Below, in pieces: positions 19,163 to 29,302 of a stretch of 64,000 bases of DNA (positions are counted from its first letter, which is position 1; each line of letters begins with the position of its first letter). The stretch is from Burkholderia dolosa (GTDB lineage Bacteria; Pseudomonadota; Gammaproteobacteria; Burkholderiales; Burkholderiaceae), in contig NZ_CABVPR010000023.1 of the NCBI RefSeq assembly GCF_902499135.1, positions 21,648-85,647 of the forward strand. Reading direction: 5' to 3'. Made by a program: the position numbers and the translations under genes. The notes below the pieces were generated by a model, which worked only from the letters and a program-made list of their open reading frames with translations, was not told the origin of the DNA and searched no databases.

Positions 19163-19397
19163 GGGATTCCGGATTGAAACCCGCGCGCATCGCGGCGCGC
19201 GTGGCGGTGAAGACGGGGCCGCGCCGCACACGGCGCGCTCAGGCTCATGATTGTACGCGCAACTTTTTCGCACGCCCCCGCGCCCGCGCACGCACGACGG
19301 CGCAAGCGGGCGCGGAATGCGGGCCCGACCGCCCGCGATGCGTTGCCGAATTGCATTAAGCTTGCGTCCGTCGTCCGAACAATTGCGCCGTAAATCG

Positions 19398-19850
19398 ATG
19401 ACCGCTTTCCTGCTGATCTGGAGCCCCAAGAAATGGCCGTGGCCCGAGCTGCCCGACGTCGCCGCGCGCGTGAAGGCCGGCGACGCCGTGCACGACGTGT
19501 GGGGCTGCGGCTTCGCACGCGGCATCCTGCCGGGCGACCGCGTGTTCCTGCACCGCGTCGCGCAGGAGCCCAAGGGTGTGTTCGGCTCCGGCTACGTGAC
19601 GCGCGCGCCGTATGAAGTGCCCGATCCGGCGACGAAGCGCAGCTACCGGCTACGCATCGATTTCGTCTACGACTGGCTCGTCGATGCGCACCGGGAAGTC
19701 GTGATCCCGCGCGACGCGCTGCGCGTACATCCGTACTCGGTGCAGACCTGGGATGCGCAAAGCTCCGGCACGTCGATCAAGCCGATGGTCGAAGGTCCGC
19801 TCGAGAAGCGCTGGGCGGAGCTGACCGGCAAGCGCAAGCCGCCGCGATAA
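19398..19850 (+). CDS. EVE/PUA-like fold protein, possible modified-base reader
   Basis: The 150-residue protein opens with [15 protein letters not shown] and continues with [23 protein letters not shown]. This is the lysine-tryptophan opening and strand order of EVE/PUA-like proteins. Such domains bind modified bases in DNA or RNA in other systems; the ligand here is unknown. It is expressed alone, divergent from the efflux gene. Confidence 0.65.
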   Translation: MTAFLLIWSPKKWPWPELPDVAARVKAGDAVHDVWGCGFARGILPGDRVFLHRVAQEPKGVFGSGYVTRAPYEVPDPATKRSYRLRIDFVYDWLVDAHREVVIPRDALRVHPYSVQTWDAQSSGTSIKPMVEGPLEKRWAELTGKRKPPR

Positions 19851-20031
19851 CGCCGTCGTGCCGGCGCAGCGGGCGCGACGGCGCCGCCGGTCCCGATCCC
19901 CGCGCGCCGAAAGGCCGCACGCCGGCCAGCCGGCTCGCCGCACGCGTCTCCGGTACAATCGGACGATCGTTCCGCCCAGGCACCGCGGCCCGTGCACCGG
20001 CCCCCGCGCCTCTCTCTCGCAGGTTTCGCCC

Positions 20032-21315
20032 ATGTCCAACAATCAGCTCCTCTTCGAACGCGCGCAAAAGACCATTCCCGGCGGCGTGAACTCGCCGGTG
20101 CGCGCATTCCGGTCCGTCGGCGGCACGCCGCGCTTCGTCGCGCGCGCGCAAGGCCCGTATTTCTGGGACGCCGACGGCAAGCAATACATCGACTACATCG
20201 GCTCATGGGGCCCGATGATCGTCGGCCACGTTCATCCGGAAGTGCTGTCGGCCGTGCAGAAAGTGCTCGCTGACGGCTTTTCGTTCGGCGCGCCGACCGA
20301 AGCCGAGATCGAGATCGCCGAGGAAATCTGCAAGCTCGTGCCGTCGATCGAACAGGTGCGGATGGTGTCGAGCGGCACCGAGGCGACGATGAGCGCGCTG
20401 CGCCTTGCGCGCGGCTTCACCGGCCGCAGCCGCATCGTGAAGTTCGAGGGGTGCTACCACGGCCACGCCGACAGCCTGCTCGTGAAAGCCGGCTCGGGGC
20501 TGCTGACGTTCGGCAACCCGACGTCGGCCGGCGTGCCCGCCGACATCGCGAAGCACACGACCGTCCTCGAATACAACAACGTCGCCGCGCTGGAAGAAGC
20601 GTTCGGCGCGTTCGGCGACGACATCGCCGCGGTGATCGTCGAGCCCGTCGCGGGCAACATGAATCTCGTGCGCGGCACGCCGGAGTTCCTGAACGCGCTG
20701 CGCGCACTGTGCACGAAGCACGGCGCCGTGCTGATCTTCGACGAGGTGATGTGCGGTTTTCGTGTCGCGCTCGGCGGCGCGCAGGCGCATTACGGCATCG
20801 CGGCCGACCTCACCTGCCTCGGCAAGGTGATCGGCGGCGGGATGCCGGCCGCCGCGTTCGGCGGCCGTCGCGACATCATGGCGCATCTCGCGCCGCTCGG
20901 CGGCGTCTATCAGGCCGGCACGCTGTCGGGCAACCCGATCGCGGTCGCCGCGGGCCTGAAGACGCTGCAGCTGATCCAGGCGCCCGGCTTCTACGACGCG
21001 CTGACCGCGCAGACGCAGCGCCTCGCCGACGGCCTCGCGGCCGAGGCGCGCGCGGCCGGCGTGCCGTTCGCGGCCGACTCGATCGGCGCGATGTTCGGCC
21101 TGTACTTCGCCGAGCGCGTGCCGACCAGTTTCGCGGAAGTGACGAAGAGCGACATCGAGCGCTTCAACCGCTTCTTCCATCTGATGCTCGACGAGGGCGT
21201 GTATTTCGCGCCGTCCGCGTACGAGGCCGGCTTCGTGTCGAGCACGCACGACGATGCGGTGATCGACGCGACGCTCGCCGCCGCGCGCCGCGCGTTCGCG
21301 GCGCTCGCCGCCTGA
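20032..21315 (+). CDS. hemL: Glutamate-1-semialdehyde 2,1-aminomutase
   Basis: HemL converts glutamate-1-semialdehyde to 5-aminolevulinate, the C5 route to haem. The 427-residue PLP enzyme shows [16 protein letters not shown] for cofactor phosphate binding, FDEVMCGFR with the Asp that contacts the pyridine N, and the Schiff-base Lys265 in [17 protein letters not shown]. It is followed after 15 bp by ribD, so haem and riboflavin synthesis genes appear co-transcribed. Confidence 0.96.
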   Translation: MSNNQLLFERAQKTIPGGVNSPVRAFRSVGGTPRFVARAQGPYFWDADGKQYIDYIGSWGPMIVGHVHPEVLSAVQKVLADGFSFGAPTEAEIEIAEEICKLVPSIEQVRMVSSGTEATMSALRLARGFTGRSRIVKFEGCYHGHADSLLVKAGSGLLTFGNPTSAGVPADIAKHTTVLEYNNVAALEEAFGAFGDDIAAVIVEPVAGNMNLVRGTPEFLNALRALCTKHGAVLIFDEVMCGFRVALGGAQAHYGIAADLTCLGKVIGGGMPAAAFGGRRDIMAHLAPLGGVYQAGTLSGNPIAVAAGLKTLQLIQAPGFYDALTAQTQRLADGLAAEARAAGVPFAADSIGAMFGLYFAERVPTSFAEVTKSDIERFNRFFHLMLDEGVYFAPSAYEAGFVSSTHDDAVIDATLAAARRAFAALAA

Positions 21316-21330
21316 GCCGGGCCCGCGCGC

Positions 21331-22452
21331 ATGTTCTCGGACATCGACTTCGCCCACATGCAGCGCGCGCTCGCGCTCGCTGCGCGCGGCATGTATACGA
21401 CCGCGCCGAACCCGCGCGTCGGCTGCGTGATCGTCAAGGACGGCAGCGTGATCGGCGAAGGATTCACGCAGCCGGCCGGCCAGGACCACGCGGAAGTGCA
21501 GGCGCTGAAGGATGCGCGTGCGCGCGGCCACGACGTGGCGGGCGCGACCGTCTACGTGACGCTCGAGCCGTGCAGCCACTTCGGCCGCACGCCGCCGTGC
21601 GCGAACGCGCTGATCGACGCGCGCGTCGCGAAGGTCGTCGCGGCGATGGAAGATCCGAACCCGCAGGTGTCGGGGCGCGGGCTGACGATGCTGCGCGACG
21701 CGGGCATCGACGTGCGCTGCGGACTGCTCGCGCATGAAGCCGGCGAACTGAACATCGGCTTCGTATCGCGGATGACGCGCGGCCGCCCGTGGGTACGGAT
21801 GAAGACCGCCGCGTCGCTCGACGGGCGCACCGCACTGCCGTCCGGCGAAAGCCAGTGGATCACCGGCGAAGCCGCACGCGCCGACGGCCACGCATGGCGT
21901 GCGCGCGCGTGCGCGATCCTCACCGGCATCGGCACCGTGCGCGAGGACAACCCGCTGCTCACGGTGCGCGGCATCGACACGCCGCGCCAGCCGCAGCGCG
22001 TGCTGATCGACAGCCGCCTCGAGCTGCCGCTCGATGCGCGTCTGCTCGAAGGCGCGCCGCTGCTGATCTTCTGCGGCCGGCTCGACGCCGGCAGCGAAGC
22101 GCGCGCCAATGCGCTCGAAGCGCGCGGCGCGGAAATCGTGTCGCTCGCCAACGCGCACGGCAAGGTCGACCTGCCCGCGATGCTGTCGGCGCTGGGCGCG
22201 CGCGGCATCAACGAACTGCACGTCGAGGCCGGCCACAAGCTGAACGGTTCGCTGCTGCGCGAGCAGTGCGTCGACGAATTGCTCGTCTATCTCGCACCGA
22301 GCCTGCTCGGCGCCGACGCGGCCGGCATGTTCGACGTCGCGGCGCCCGCGAATCTCGACGCGCGCACGCGTCTCGCGTTTCACAGCGTCGAGCGGATCGG
22401 CGACGATCTGCGGATCCTGGCGCGCATCGCGCCGCCTCCCGCCACTTCTTGA
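21331..22452 (+). CDS. ribD: Bifunctional riboflavin deaminase/reductase RibD
   Basis: RibD does the second and third riboflavin steps: deamination of the pyrimidine by the N-terminal half and side-chain reduction by the C-terminal half. The zinc deaminase motif is HAE (53-55) with PCSHFGRTPPC (Cys81 and Cys90). The reductase half starts near residue 148 (RPWVRMKTAASLDGRTAL) and ends with the NADPH-fold phrase ELHVEAGHKLNGSLL. At 373 residues the protein is complete. Confidence 0.96.
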   Translation: MFSDIDFAHMQRALALAARGMYTTAPNPRVGCVIVKDGSVIGEGFTQPAGQDHAEVQALKDARARGHDVAGATVYVTLEPCSHFGRTPPCANALIDARVAKVVAAMEDPNPQVSGRGLTMLRDAGIDVRCGLLAHEAGELNIGFVSRMTRGRPWVRMKTAASLDGRTALPSGESQWITGEAARADGHAWRARACAILTGIGTVREDNPLLTVRGIDTPRQPQRVLIDSRLELPLDARLLEGAPLLIFCGRLDAGSEARANALEARGAEIVSLANAHGKVDLPAMLSALGARGINELHVEAGHKLNGSLLREQCVDELLVYLAPSLLGADAAGMFDVAAPANLDARTRLAFHSVERIGDDLRILARIAPPPATS

Positions 22453-22466
22453 ACGGAATCATCACG

Positions 22467-23096
22467 ATGTTTACCGGAATTGTCGCGGCCGTCGGCCGCA
22501 TCGAAACGATCAAGCCGCTCGGCGCGTCGCCCGATGCGGGCGTGCGTCTGACCGTGCACGCCGGCGGGCTCGATCTCGCCGATGTCGCGCTCGGCGACAG
22601 CATCGCGATCCAGGGCGCGTGCATGACGGTGATCGACAAGACCGACACCGCCTTCGACGTCGACGTGTCGCGCGAAAGCCTGAACCGCACGGTGGGCCTC
22701 GCGGAACCCGGCGAAGTCAATCTCGAGAAGGCGCTGCGCGCACACGACCGGCTCGGCGGACACATCGTGTCGGGCCACGTCGACGGCCTCGGCACCGTGT
22801 CGCGCTTCGCGCCGGTCGGCGAATCGCACGAGTTGCGCATCGTCGCGCCGCGCGAGCTCGGCCGCTATCTTGCGTACAAGGGATCGATCACGGTCAACGG
22901 CGTGAGCCTGACCGTCAACGCCGTCGACGATCGTGCCGACGGCTGCGAATTCTCGATCAACCTGATTCCGCATACGGTCGAAGTGACGACGCTGCGGCAT
23001 CTGAAATCCGGCGACAAGGTGAACCTCGAAGTCGACATGATCGCGCGCTACGTCGAGCGGATGCTGTCGGCCGCGCAGGGCGTGCCTCAGGATTGA
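22467..23096 (+). CDS. ribE: Riboflavin synthase (alpha subunit type)
   Basis: RibE dismutates two 6,7-dimethyl-8-ribityllumazines into riboflavin. The 209-residue protein begins MFTGIVAAVGRI, the invariant start of the family. It shows the two tandem lumazine-binding repeats, with GACMTVIDK in repeat one and GSITVNGVSLTVN in repeat two; GHIVSGHVDG marks the junction. It follows ribD by 14 bp. Confidence 0.96.
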   Translation: MFTGIVAAVGRIETIKPLGASPDAGVRLTVHAGGLDLADVALGDSIAIQGACMTVIDKTDTAFDVDVSRESLNRTVGLAEPGEVNLEKALRAHDRLGGHIVSGHVDGLGTVSRFAPVGESHELRIVAPRELGRYLAYKGSITVNGVSLTVNAVDDRADGCEFSINLIPHTVEVTTLRHLKSGDKVNLEVDMIARYVERMLSAAQGVPQD

Positions 23097-23304
23097 CGGA
23101 CGCGTCGCACGTCGCAGCGACGCGGGCAGCGACCGCATTGCGGGACGAACGACGGCGCTCCGACGGCACGCGGCTCGCGCGCGGTCGGCCGAACGGCCAA
23201 CGACGAGCACAGGTCATCCCGCCGCGCTAAGATGCGACGGCAGCGGTTCAGGCGCCGCAACGTACGGCGCACCGGCTGTCTCTCATCCTCAAGGAGTCGT
23301 TCCC

Positions 23305-23823
23305 ATGTCCATCTCGATGTACCAGGCTTCGCTGCCCGTCCTGATCCGCGGCCTGACCAACCTGCAGCACATCCTCGGCAAGGCGCAAGCGCACGCGGCC
23401 GAGAAGCAGATCGATCCGTCGGTGTTCATCGGCGCACGCCTTTATCCGGACATGCTGCCGCTCGTCCGTCAGGTCTACATCGCGACCGATACGGCGAAGG
23501 GCTGCGCAGCGCGGCTGGCCGGCGTCGACATTCCGAGCTTCCCCGACGTCGAACAAACGTTCGACGAGCTGCATGCGCGGATCCAGAAGACGATCGACTA
23601 TCTGAAGCGCTTCGATGCCGCGCAGATCGACGGCACCGAGTCGCGCCAGATCGTGCTGAAGATGCGCGTCGGCCCGATCGAGTTCACCGGGCAGTCGTAC
23701 CTGCTGAATTTCGTGCTGCCCAACTTCTTCTTCCACGTGACAACCGCGTACGACATCCTGCGCCACAACGGCGTCGAACTCGGCAAGCTCGACTATCTCG
23801 GCGGCCGCCACGACAACGCGTGA
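23305..23823 (+). CDS. DUF1993 family protein
   Basis: A 172-residue soluble helical protein that matches the DUF1993 pattern. It opens MSISMYQASLPVLIRGLTNL, contains ARLYPDMLPLVRQVY and ends with a FFFHVTTAYDILRHNGVELGK segment. The family has a DinB-like four-helix look but no known activity. It is inserted between ribE and ribBX and has its own ribosome site (AAGGAG). Its position in the riboflavin cluster may be coincidental. Confidence 0.8.
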   Translation: MSISMYQASLPVLIRGLTNLQHILGKAQAHAAEKQIDPSVFIGARLYPDMLPLVRQVYIATDTAKGCAARLAGVDIPSFPDVEQTFDELHARIQKTIDYLKRFDAAQIDGTESRQIVLKMRVGPIEFTGQSYLLNFVLPNFFFHVTTAYDILRHNGVELGKLDYLGGRHDNA

Positions 23824-24013
23824 CGCGCACCGGGCGCGATCGGCGCACGCGAGCGCCCGCGCCCGAAGCGGCAACGGCGCGGCGATCCGTCCGGGCCGCC
23901 GCGCGGGTCCGCGGCACAGCGTTTGCGTGCGCTCCGGGCCGCGCCCGGCCGGTGCCGGCCGAAACGCCGTCCGGCTGGCGTAAAATACGCACTTTCCTCT
24001 TTCTCGCCCCCTT

Positions 24014-25156
24014 ATGACGCTCGCCTCCACGCCCGACATCATCGCCGAGCTGAAAGCCGGCCGGATGGTGATCCTCGTCGACGAAGAAGACCGCGAAAAC
24101 GAAGGTGACCTCGTGATCGCCGCCGAATTCGTCACGCCGGAAGCGATCAACTTCATGGCCAAGTACGGCCGCGGCCTCATTTGTCTGACGTTGACGCAGG
24201 AACGCTGCAAGCAGCTGCATCTGCCGCTGATGACATACCGCAACGGCACGCAATACGGCACCGCGTTCACGGTCAGCATCGAAGCGGCCGAAGGCGTGAC
24301 GACCGGCATCTCGGCCGCCGACCGCGCGCACACGATCGCGACGGCCGTCGCGCACGATGCGCGTCCCGAGCACATCGTGCAGCCGGGCCACGTGTTCCCG
24401 ATCATGGCGCAGCCCGGCGGCGTGCTCGTGCGCGCCGGCCATACCGAGGCGGGGTGCGACTTCACCGCGCTCGCCGGCCTCACGCCGGCCGCGGTGATCT
24501 GCGAGGTCATCAAGGACGACGGCACGATGGCGCGCCTGCCCGACCTGATCGAATTCGCGAAGGAACACGGGCTGAAGATCGGCACGATCGCCGATCTGAT
24601 CCAGTATCGGAGCCGCACCGAATCGATCGTCGAACGGATTGCCGAGCGCACGATGCAGACCGCGTACGGCCCGTTCCGCGCGGTGCTGTACCGCGATCAG
24701 CCGACCGGCTCGCCGCACATCGCGCTGGTGCGCGGCGAACCGTCGCCGGATCTCGACACGCCGGTGCGCGTGCACGAGCCGCTATCGGTGCTCGACCTGC
24801 TCGAGACGGGCGTGTCGACCCACTCGTGGACGCTCGACGCCGCGATGCGCGAGATCGCGCAGCGCGACCTCGGCGTGATCGTGCTGCTCAATTGCGGCGA
24901 CACGAAGGAACATCTGATCGACGTCTTCAAGGCGTTCGACGAGGAAGAAAAGGCGGCCGTGCTGAAACGCCGGCCGGTCGATTTCAAGACGTTCGGCATC
25001 GGCGCGCAGATCCTGCGCGATGTCGGCGTCAGCAAGATGCAGGTGCTGTCGAATCCGCGCAAGCTGGGCAGCATGTCCGGCTACGGCCTCGAAGTCACGG
25101 GCTTCATCCCGATGCCCGGCGGCGAAGCCAAGTCCTGCCCGGCGTCGAACGCGTAA
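24014..25156 (+). CDS. ribB: 3,4-dihydroxy-2-butanone 4-phosphate synthase with degenerate GTP cyclohydrolase II domain
   Basis: The N-terminal 200 residues form the DHBP synthase that makes the four-carbon unit of riboflavin from ribulose 5-phosphate ([11 protein letters not shown] acidic loop, [13 protein letters not shown]). The C-terminal 180 residues have the fold of GTP cyclohydrolase II ([21 protein letters not shown]). The zinc-binding Cys cluster expected around residue 250 is missing, as are the usual flanking residues. The protein therefore most likely has only the RibB activity, the arrangement called RibBX. A true RibA should be elsewhere in the genome. Confidence 0.9.
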   Translation: MTLASTPDIIAELKAGRMVILVDEEDRENEGDLVIAAEFVTPEAINFMAKYGRGLICLTLTQERCKQLHLPLMTYRNGTQYGTAFTVSIEAAEGVTTGISAADRAHTIATAVAHDARPEHIVQPGHVFPIMAQPGGVLVRAGHTEAGCDFTALAGLTPAAVICEVIKDDGTMARLPDLIEFAKEHGLKIGTIADLIQYRSRTESIVERIAERTMQTAYGPFRAVLYRDQPTGSPHIALVRGEPSPDLDTPVRVHEPLSVLDLLETGVSTHSWTLDAAMREIAQRDLGVIVLLNCGDTKEHLIDVFKAFDEEEKAAVLKRRPVDFKTFGIGAQILRDVGVSKMQVLSNPRKLGSMSGYGLEVTGFIPMPGGEAKSCPASNA

Positions 25157-25209
25157 CCCGCCACGGCGCTTTCGCCCAATAACCGTTCATCCACACCACG
25201 GACAAGATC

Positions 25210-25725
25210 ATGGAAATCGGACAATACCAACCGAATCTCGAAGGCGACGGCCTGCGTATCGGCATCGTGCAATCCCGCTTCAACGAGCCGGTCTGCAACG
25301 GCCTCGCCGATGCGTGCGTCGAAGAACTCGAACGCCTCGGCGTCGCCGGCGAAGACGTGCTGCTCGTGTCGGTGCCCGGCGCGCTGGAAATTCCGCTCGC
25401 CCTGCAAAAGCTCGCGGAAAGCGGCCAGTTCGACGCGCTGATCGCGCTCGGCGCGGTGATCCGCGGCGAGACCTACCACTTCGAACTCGTATCGAACGAA
25501 AGCGGCGCCGGCATCATGCGCATCGGCCTCGACTTCAATCTGCCGATCGCGAACGCGGTGCTGACGACCGAAAACGACGAGCAGGCCGTCGCGCGCATGA
25601 CCGAAAAGGGTCGCGACGCCGCGCGCGTCGCGGTCGAGATGGCCAATCTGACGATGGCGCTCGACCAGCTCGGCGACGACGAGGACGAAGAGGAAGACGA
25701 AGACGACGAAGAGGAGCGCGCATGA
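25210..25725 (+). CDS. ribH: 6,7-dimethyl-8-ribityllumazine synthase
   Basis: RibH condenses the pyrimidine and the four-carbon unit to lumazine. The family core is present: [10 protein letters not shown] near the N-terminus, [30 protein letters not shown] with the catalytic His, and TTENDEQA. After residue 155 the protein ends in an almost pure Asp/Glu tail ([13 protein letters not shown]), an addition beyond the usual C-terminus. The last four bases overlap the nusB start (ATGA), coupling their translation. Confidence 0.95.
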   Translation: MEIGQYQPNLEGDGLRIGIVQSRFNEPVCNGLADACVEELERLGVAGEDVLLVSVPGALEIPLALQKLAESGQFDALIALGAVIRGETYHFELVSNESGAGIMRIGLDFNLPIANAVLTTENDEQAVARMTEKGRDAARVAVEMANLTMALDQLGDDEDEEEDEDDEEERA

Positions 25726-26159
25726 AGAAGAGCGCCCGCCGACAATCGCGCGAGCTGGCGACGCAGGGCCTGTATCAATGGCTGCTGTCGAACGCGTCCT
25801 CCGGCGAGATCGACGCGCAGCTGCGCGGCGCGCTCGGTTACGACAAGGCCGACAAGGACCTGCTCGACGCGATCCTGCACGGCGTGATTCGCGAGCATGC
25901 GACGCTCGTCGAAGCGATCGCGCCGGCGCTCGATCGTCCGATCGATCAACTGTCGCCGGTCGAGCGCGCGGTGCTGCTGATCGCGACGTTCGAGCTCACG
26001 CATCACATCGAAACGCCGTATCGCGTGGTCATCAACGAAGCGGTCGAACTCGCGAAGACGTTCGGCGGCTCCGACGGCTACAAGTATGTGAACGGCGTGC
26101 TCGACAAGCTCGCCGCGAAGCTGCGTCCCGCCGAAACGCAGGCACGCCGCAACGGCTGA
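25722..26159 (+). CDS. nusB: Transcription antitermination factor NusB
   Basis: NusB joins NusE on boxA RNA during rRNA antitermination. The 145-residue protein begins [19 protein letters not shown]. It carries the family segments [30 protein letters not shown] (split here by position) and [12 protein letters not shown]. It overlaps ribH by four bases, and ribH-nusB is a common pair. A terminator follows at 26173. Confidence 0.95.
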   Translation: MKKSARRQSRELATQGLYQWLLSNASSGEIDAQLRGALGYDKADKDLLDAILHGVIREHATLVEAIAPALDRPIDQLSPVERAVLLIATFELTHHIETPYRVVINEAVELAKTFGGSDGYKYVNGVLDKLAAKLRPAETQARRNG

Positions 26160-26172
26160 TCCGGTGAGTCCA

Positions 26173-26194
26173 CGGGCGCGCGAGCGCCCGTTTT
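26173..26194 (+). terminator. Terminator after nusB
   Basis: CGGGCGC and GCGCCCG pair around GCGA and are followed by TTTTC, 14 bp after the nusB stop codon. Confidence 0.75.
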
Positions 26195-26234
26195 CTCGCC
26201 GCTTTCCGGTTTTTCCGCCCTACCCGCCCGATCG

Positions 26235-27431
26235 ATGAATACCACCGCCGATTCGCTCGTCACGCTCGCCGCACGCGTCGACGCGATCCAGCCCTTCTAC
26301 GTGATGGAGCTGATGAAGGACGCGCAGCGGCTTGAAGCCGCCGGCCGCGACATCATCCACATGGGCATCGGCGAGCCGGATTTCACTGCGCCGGAGCCCG
26401 TTGTCGAGGCGGCCGCGGCGGCGCTGCGGCGCGGCGTCACGCAGTACACGAGCGCGCTCGGCATCGCGCCGCTGCGTGAGGCAATCGCCGCGCACTATGC
26501 ACGCGCATACGGCCTGACGGTCAGCCCCGAGCGGATCGTCGTGACGGCCGGCGCGTCGGCCGCGCTGCTGCTCGCTTGCCTCGCGCTCGTCGGTCGCGAC
26601 GACGAGGTACTGATGCCCGACCCGTCGTACCCATGCAATCGGCATTTCGTTGCGGCGGCCGAAGGCCGTCCGGTGCTCGTGCCGAGCGGCCCGGACAAGC
26701 GCTTCCAGCTCACCGCGGACGACGTCCGCACGCGTTGGGGAGAACGCACGCGCGGCGTGCTGCTCGCGTCGCCGTCGAACCCGACCGGCACGTCGCTCGA
26801 GCCGGACGAGCTGAAGCGGATCGTCGAAGCCGTTCGCGCACGCGGCGGCTTCACGATCGTCGACGAGATCTACCAGGGGCTCAGCTACGATGCGGCGCCG
26901 GTGTCGGCGCTGTCGTTCGGCGACGACGTCGTCACCGTGAACAGCTTCTCGAAGTATTTCAGCATGACGGGCTGGCGCCTCGGCTGGCTCGTCGTACCGC
27001 CCGCGCTCGTCGGCACGTTCGAGAAGCTGTCGCAGAACCTGTTCATCTGCCCGTCCGCACTCGCGCAGCATGCGGCGCTCGCGTGCTTCGAGCCGGAGGC
27101 ACTCGATATCTACGAGGCGCGCCGCATCGAATTCAAGCGCCGCCGCGACTTCATCGCGCCGGCGCTCGAGCGGCTCGGCTTTACGGTACCCGTGATGCCG
27201 GACGGCGCGTTCTACGTGTACGCGCATTGCGGCGGCGTCGCGCATGCGGCGGCCGGCGACAGCGCGGCACTCACGCAGGCGATGCTGCACGACGCGGGCG
27301 TCGTGCTGGTGCCGGGCATGGACTTCGGCGTTCATGCACCGCGCGACTATATCCGGCTGTCCTATGCGACTGCGTACGCGCGGCTCGAGGAAGCGGTCGA
27401 ACGGCTTGCGGAGCTGTTCGGGCAGCACTGA
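26235..27431 (+). CDS. Class I/II pyridoxal-phosphate aminotransferase
   Basis: The 398-residue fold type I aminotransferase has the PLP Lys240 in VNSFSKYFSMTGWRLG, the Asn-Pro turn SPSNPTGT (near 183), IVDEIYQGL with the cofactor Asp210, and a C-terminal Arg in DYIRLSYA for the substrate carboxylate. It is of the AspC/AlaA-like branch, but the amino donor cannot be told from sequence. It follows nusB after a terminator, so it likely has its own promoter. Confidence 0.9.
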   Translation: MNTTADSLVTLAARVDAIQPFYVMELMKDAQRLEAAGRDIIHMGIGEPDFTAPEPVVEAAAAALRRGVTQYTSALGIAPLREAIAAHYARAYGLTVSPERIVVTAGASAALLLACLALVGRDDEVLMPDPSYPCNRHFVAAAEGRPVLVPSGPDKRFQLTADDVRTRWGERTRGVLLASPSNPTGTSLEPDELKRIVEAVRARGGFTIVDEIYQGLSYDAAPVSALSFGDDVVTVNSFSKYFSMTGWRLGWLVVPPALVGTFEKLSQNLFICPSALAQHAALACFEPEALDIYEARRIEFKRRRDFIAPALERLGFTVPVMPDGAFYVYAHCGGVAHAAAGDSAALTQAMLHDAGVVLVPGMDFGVHAPRDYIRLSYATAYARLEEAVERLAELFGQH

Positions 27432-27493
27432 ACGCGCGAGCCTGACGTCGCGGCCGATGCGGCGCACGGCGTCGGTCCGGTGTCTGCGGCCCA

Positions 27494-27530
27494 AAACAAA
27501 AAAGCACCCGATTCGGGTGCTTTTTTGTTT
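27494..27530. terminator. Bidirectional terminator between the aminotransferase and lytic transglycosylase genes
   Basis: A stem AAAAAGCACCCGA with TCGGGTGCTTTTTT has A runs on its 5' arm and T runs on its 3' arm. It therefore ends transcripts from either side, as fits the two convergent genes. Confidence 0.9.
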
Positions 27531-27572
27531 GCGCTCCGGAACGCCGGCCGCGTAGCTTCACCGTTCGAGCCG

Positions 27573-28703
27573 TTACGCGCCCAGCTCCGGATGGTCCGCG
27601 TGTGCCTGCTTCGCGGTGTCGGCGCTCGCGTCGTCCTGCTGCGGTGCGCCCTTCGGGGCCGCCGTCTTCGCCGACATCGGCTGTGCCGCGTCGAGCGTCA
27701 CGTGCACGCGCTTCGCGCCGCCCGCCGCTGCCGTCACGGCAGCCGCTGTGACGATCGGCTTGGCCGGCTGCGCAGGCGCCTGCGGCGCATTGACCGGCAC
27801 GTTGCGACCGCGCGCGACGTCGCGCAGGCGGCCGCGCTCGGCCATCACCTTCGCGCCGTATGCGTTGTCGTCCGGATTCGTCGAGCCGTTGTACAGACGC
27901 AGCCCGTTCGCGAGCGAGCCGCCGCGCGCGATGCAGTCCTTCAGCACGAGCGCGCCGACCTGCAGATTCGCGAGCGGTTGCAGCGCGGTGTCGGTGCCGC
28001 CGAAATACTCGAACTTGTCGGAATGAACCTTCGACATGACCTGCATCAGCCCCTGCGCGCCGACGCCGCTTTCGGCGTACGGGTTGAAGCCCGACTCGAT
28101 CGCCATCACCGACAGCAGCAGCAGCGGATCGAGGCCGACATCACGGCCGGTCTGAAACGCGGCCTTGACCAGTTGGCCGAGCGGTTCCTGTGCGACGTGA
28201 TAGCGGCGCGACAGATAGGTGGCCACGAGCGCCTGTTCGCGGTTCGACGCGAGCGCGCGATCGTCGCGGGCTTCGGCCGGCACGCGCTGCGTCGGGATCA
28301 GCTTTGCGAGTGCGACCGGAGATGGGCCGTTACGGGCCGGGTCGGACGCGTCGTTCTGCTGCACGGCCGCTTCCGGCGCGACATCGAGGCCGACGGCCAG
28401 CGCGTCCGTTTCGGGACCGTCGTCCTGTTGCGGCTGCGCGCCGGCAGGCGCGAAGTTCGGCAACGGATGGCCGGACAGAAGGCGGGCCGGCCCGGCCTGC
28501 ACGGCCGCGGACACGACCGGCATCAGCTTCGCGGCGAGCGTGCCGCGCACGGTCGGCAGCAGCCACAGGGCAAGCGCAACCGCGACAGCGAGACAGCCGA
28601 CAATGCTGAACAGATGGTGACTGACACGCGTCCCGCGACGCAGCACGTCGCGCACGAACTGCGCATGCTGCTCGCTGGGACGCCACGATAACCAAGCGTT
28701 CAT
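27573..28703 (-). CDS. Membrane-anchored lytic transglycosylase, SLT domain
   Basis: A 376-residue peptidoglycan-cleaving enzyme. One transmembrane helix (about residues 33-50) anchors it with the bulk in the periplasm. A Gln/Pro/Ala-rich linker follows, then the SLT domain. The catalytic Glu203 lies in MAIESGFNPYAES, followed by GAQGLMQVM, and the C-terminal side has LRLYNGSTN. A Pro/Ala-rich tail of some 70 residues ends the protein. It converges with the aminotransferase gene and shares its terminator. Confidence 0.88.
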   Translation of the reverse strand: MNAWLSWRPSEQHAQFVRDVLRRGTRVSHHLFSIVGCLAVAVALALWLLPTVRGTLAAKLMPVVSAAVQAGPARLLSGHPLPNFAPAGAQPQQDDGPETDALAVGLDVAPEAAVQQNDASDPARNGPSPVALAKLIPTQRVPAEARDDRALASNREQALVATYLSRRYHVAQEPLGQLVKAAFQTGRDVGLDPLLLLSVMAIESGFNPYAESGVGAQGLMQVMSKVHSDKFEYFGGTDTALQPLANLQVGALVLKDCIARGGSLANGLRLYNGSTNPDDNAYGAKVMAERGRLRDVARGRNVPVNAPQAPAQPAKPIVTAAAVTAAAGGAKRVHVTLDAAQPMSAKTAAPKGAPQQDDASADTAKQAHADHPELGA

Positions 28704-29302
28704 TCAGATCATCTCCCATGAACATGACTCGTGCGGCTCGCTCAGCTCGATGGCGAGACGGAAAACGCGCCGCGGAATCACGACGCCGTCCGCCTTGGTT
28801 GGGACGGGCAGGCATCGGAGAAACGGTATAAGACCGTTCGGGGCCACGGCATTAAGACGGCCGGCACCTTCGCACACTGGGCGAGGCGGGCATACGCGGT
28901 GGCACCCACGCAAAAAACCAGCGTCTGGTGGCGCTGGCAGGGACTACGACTCAAGGCCGTCGAATACGCCGTGCAGGTATCGGCGGACGGTGACGCGCTG
29001 CGTCAAAGATCGGTGATTGGCGGCTCGAAGCCTTTTACCCTGCAACCAATGTGAGCGGATTCTAGCAGGGTTTTATAGATCGTCAACACTACAAAACTTC
29101 AAAATTATAACAAAAAGTAATTTAAGACGGCCCTTCAGATCGCGATCCCGCGGCCGTAGGGCGTTTGTGCGCCGTCGACTTTTTTCATGACCGGCACGTC
29201 GAGGCGGCGGGACGGGTAAAATCGGCGCTCGATTCGGGGCCGCAGCAGGCCGCTGCGCCCGCCCACCGCCGCGCGCGCTTGCGTGCAGCCCGGACCTTCT
29301 TC
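28704..29302. other. 599-bp non-coding region between lytic transglycosylase and ubiD
   Basis: No reading frame here has family likeness or codon bias. Most of it is GC-rich, but 29056-29125 is strikingly A/T-rich (runs such as AAAATTATAACAAAAAG). This is the likeliest place for promoters of the divergent genes. A 7-bp inverted repeat ACCCTGC/GCAGGGT flanks 29037-29071. Confidence 0.4.

Noticed and set aside
20203-22383. A 726-codon antisense frame across hemL and ribD
   Set aside because: Low-complexity Arg/Ala/Val/Glu composition typical of antisense GC shadow; hemL and ribD on the other strand are unmistakable.
23824-24013. Possible FMN riboswitch before ribB
   Set aside because: The conserved RFN core (AGGGTG...CCGACCGGCGGT) could not be found in the gap before ribB.
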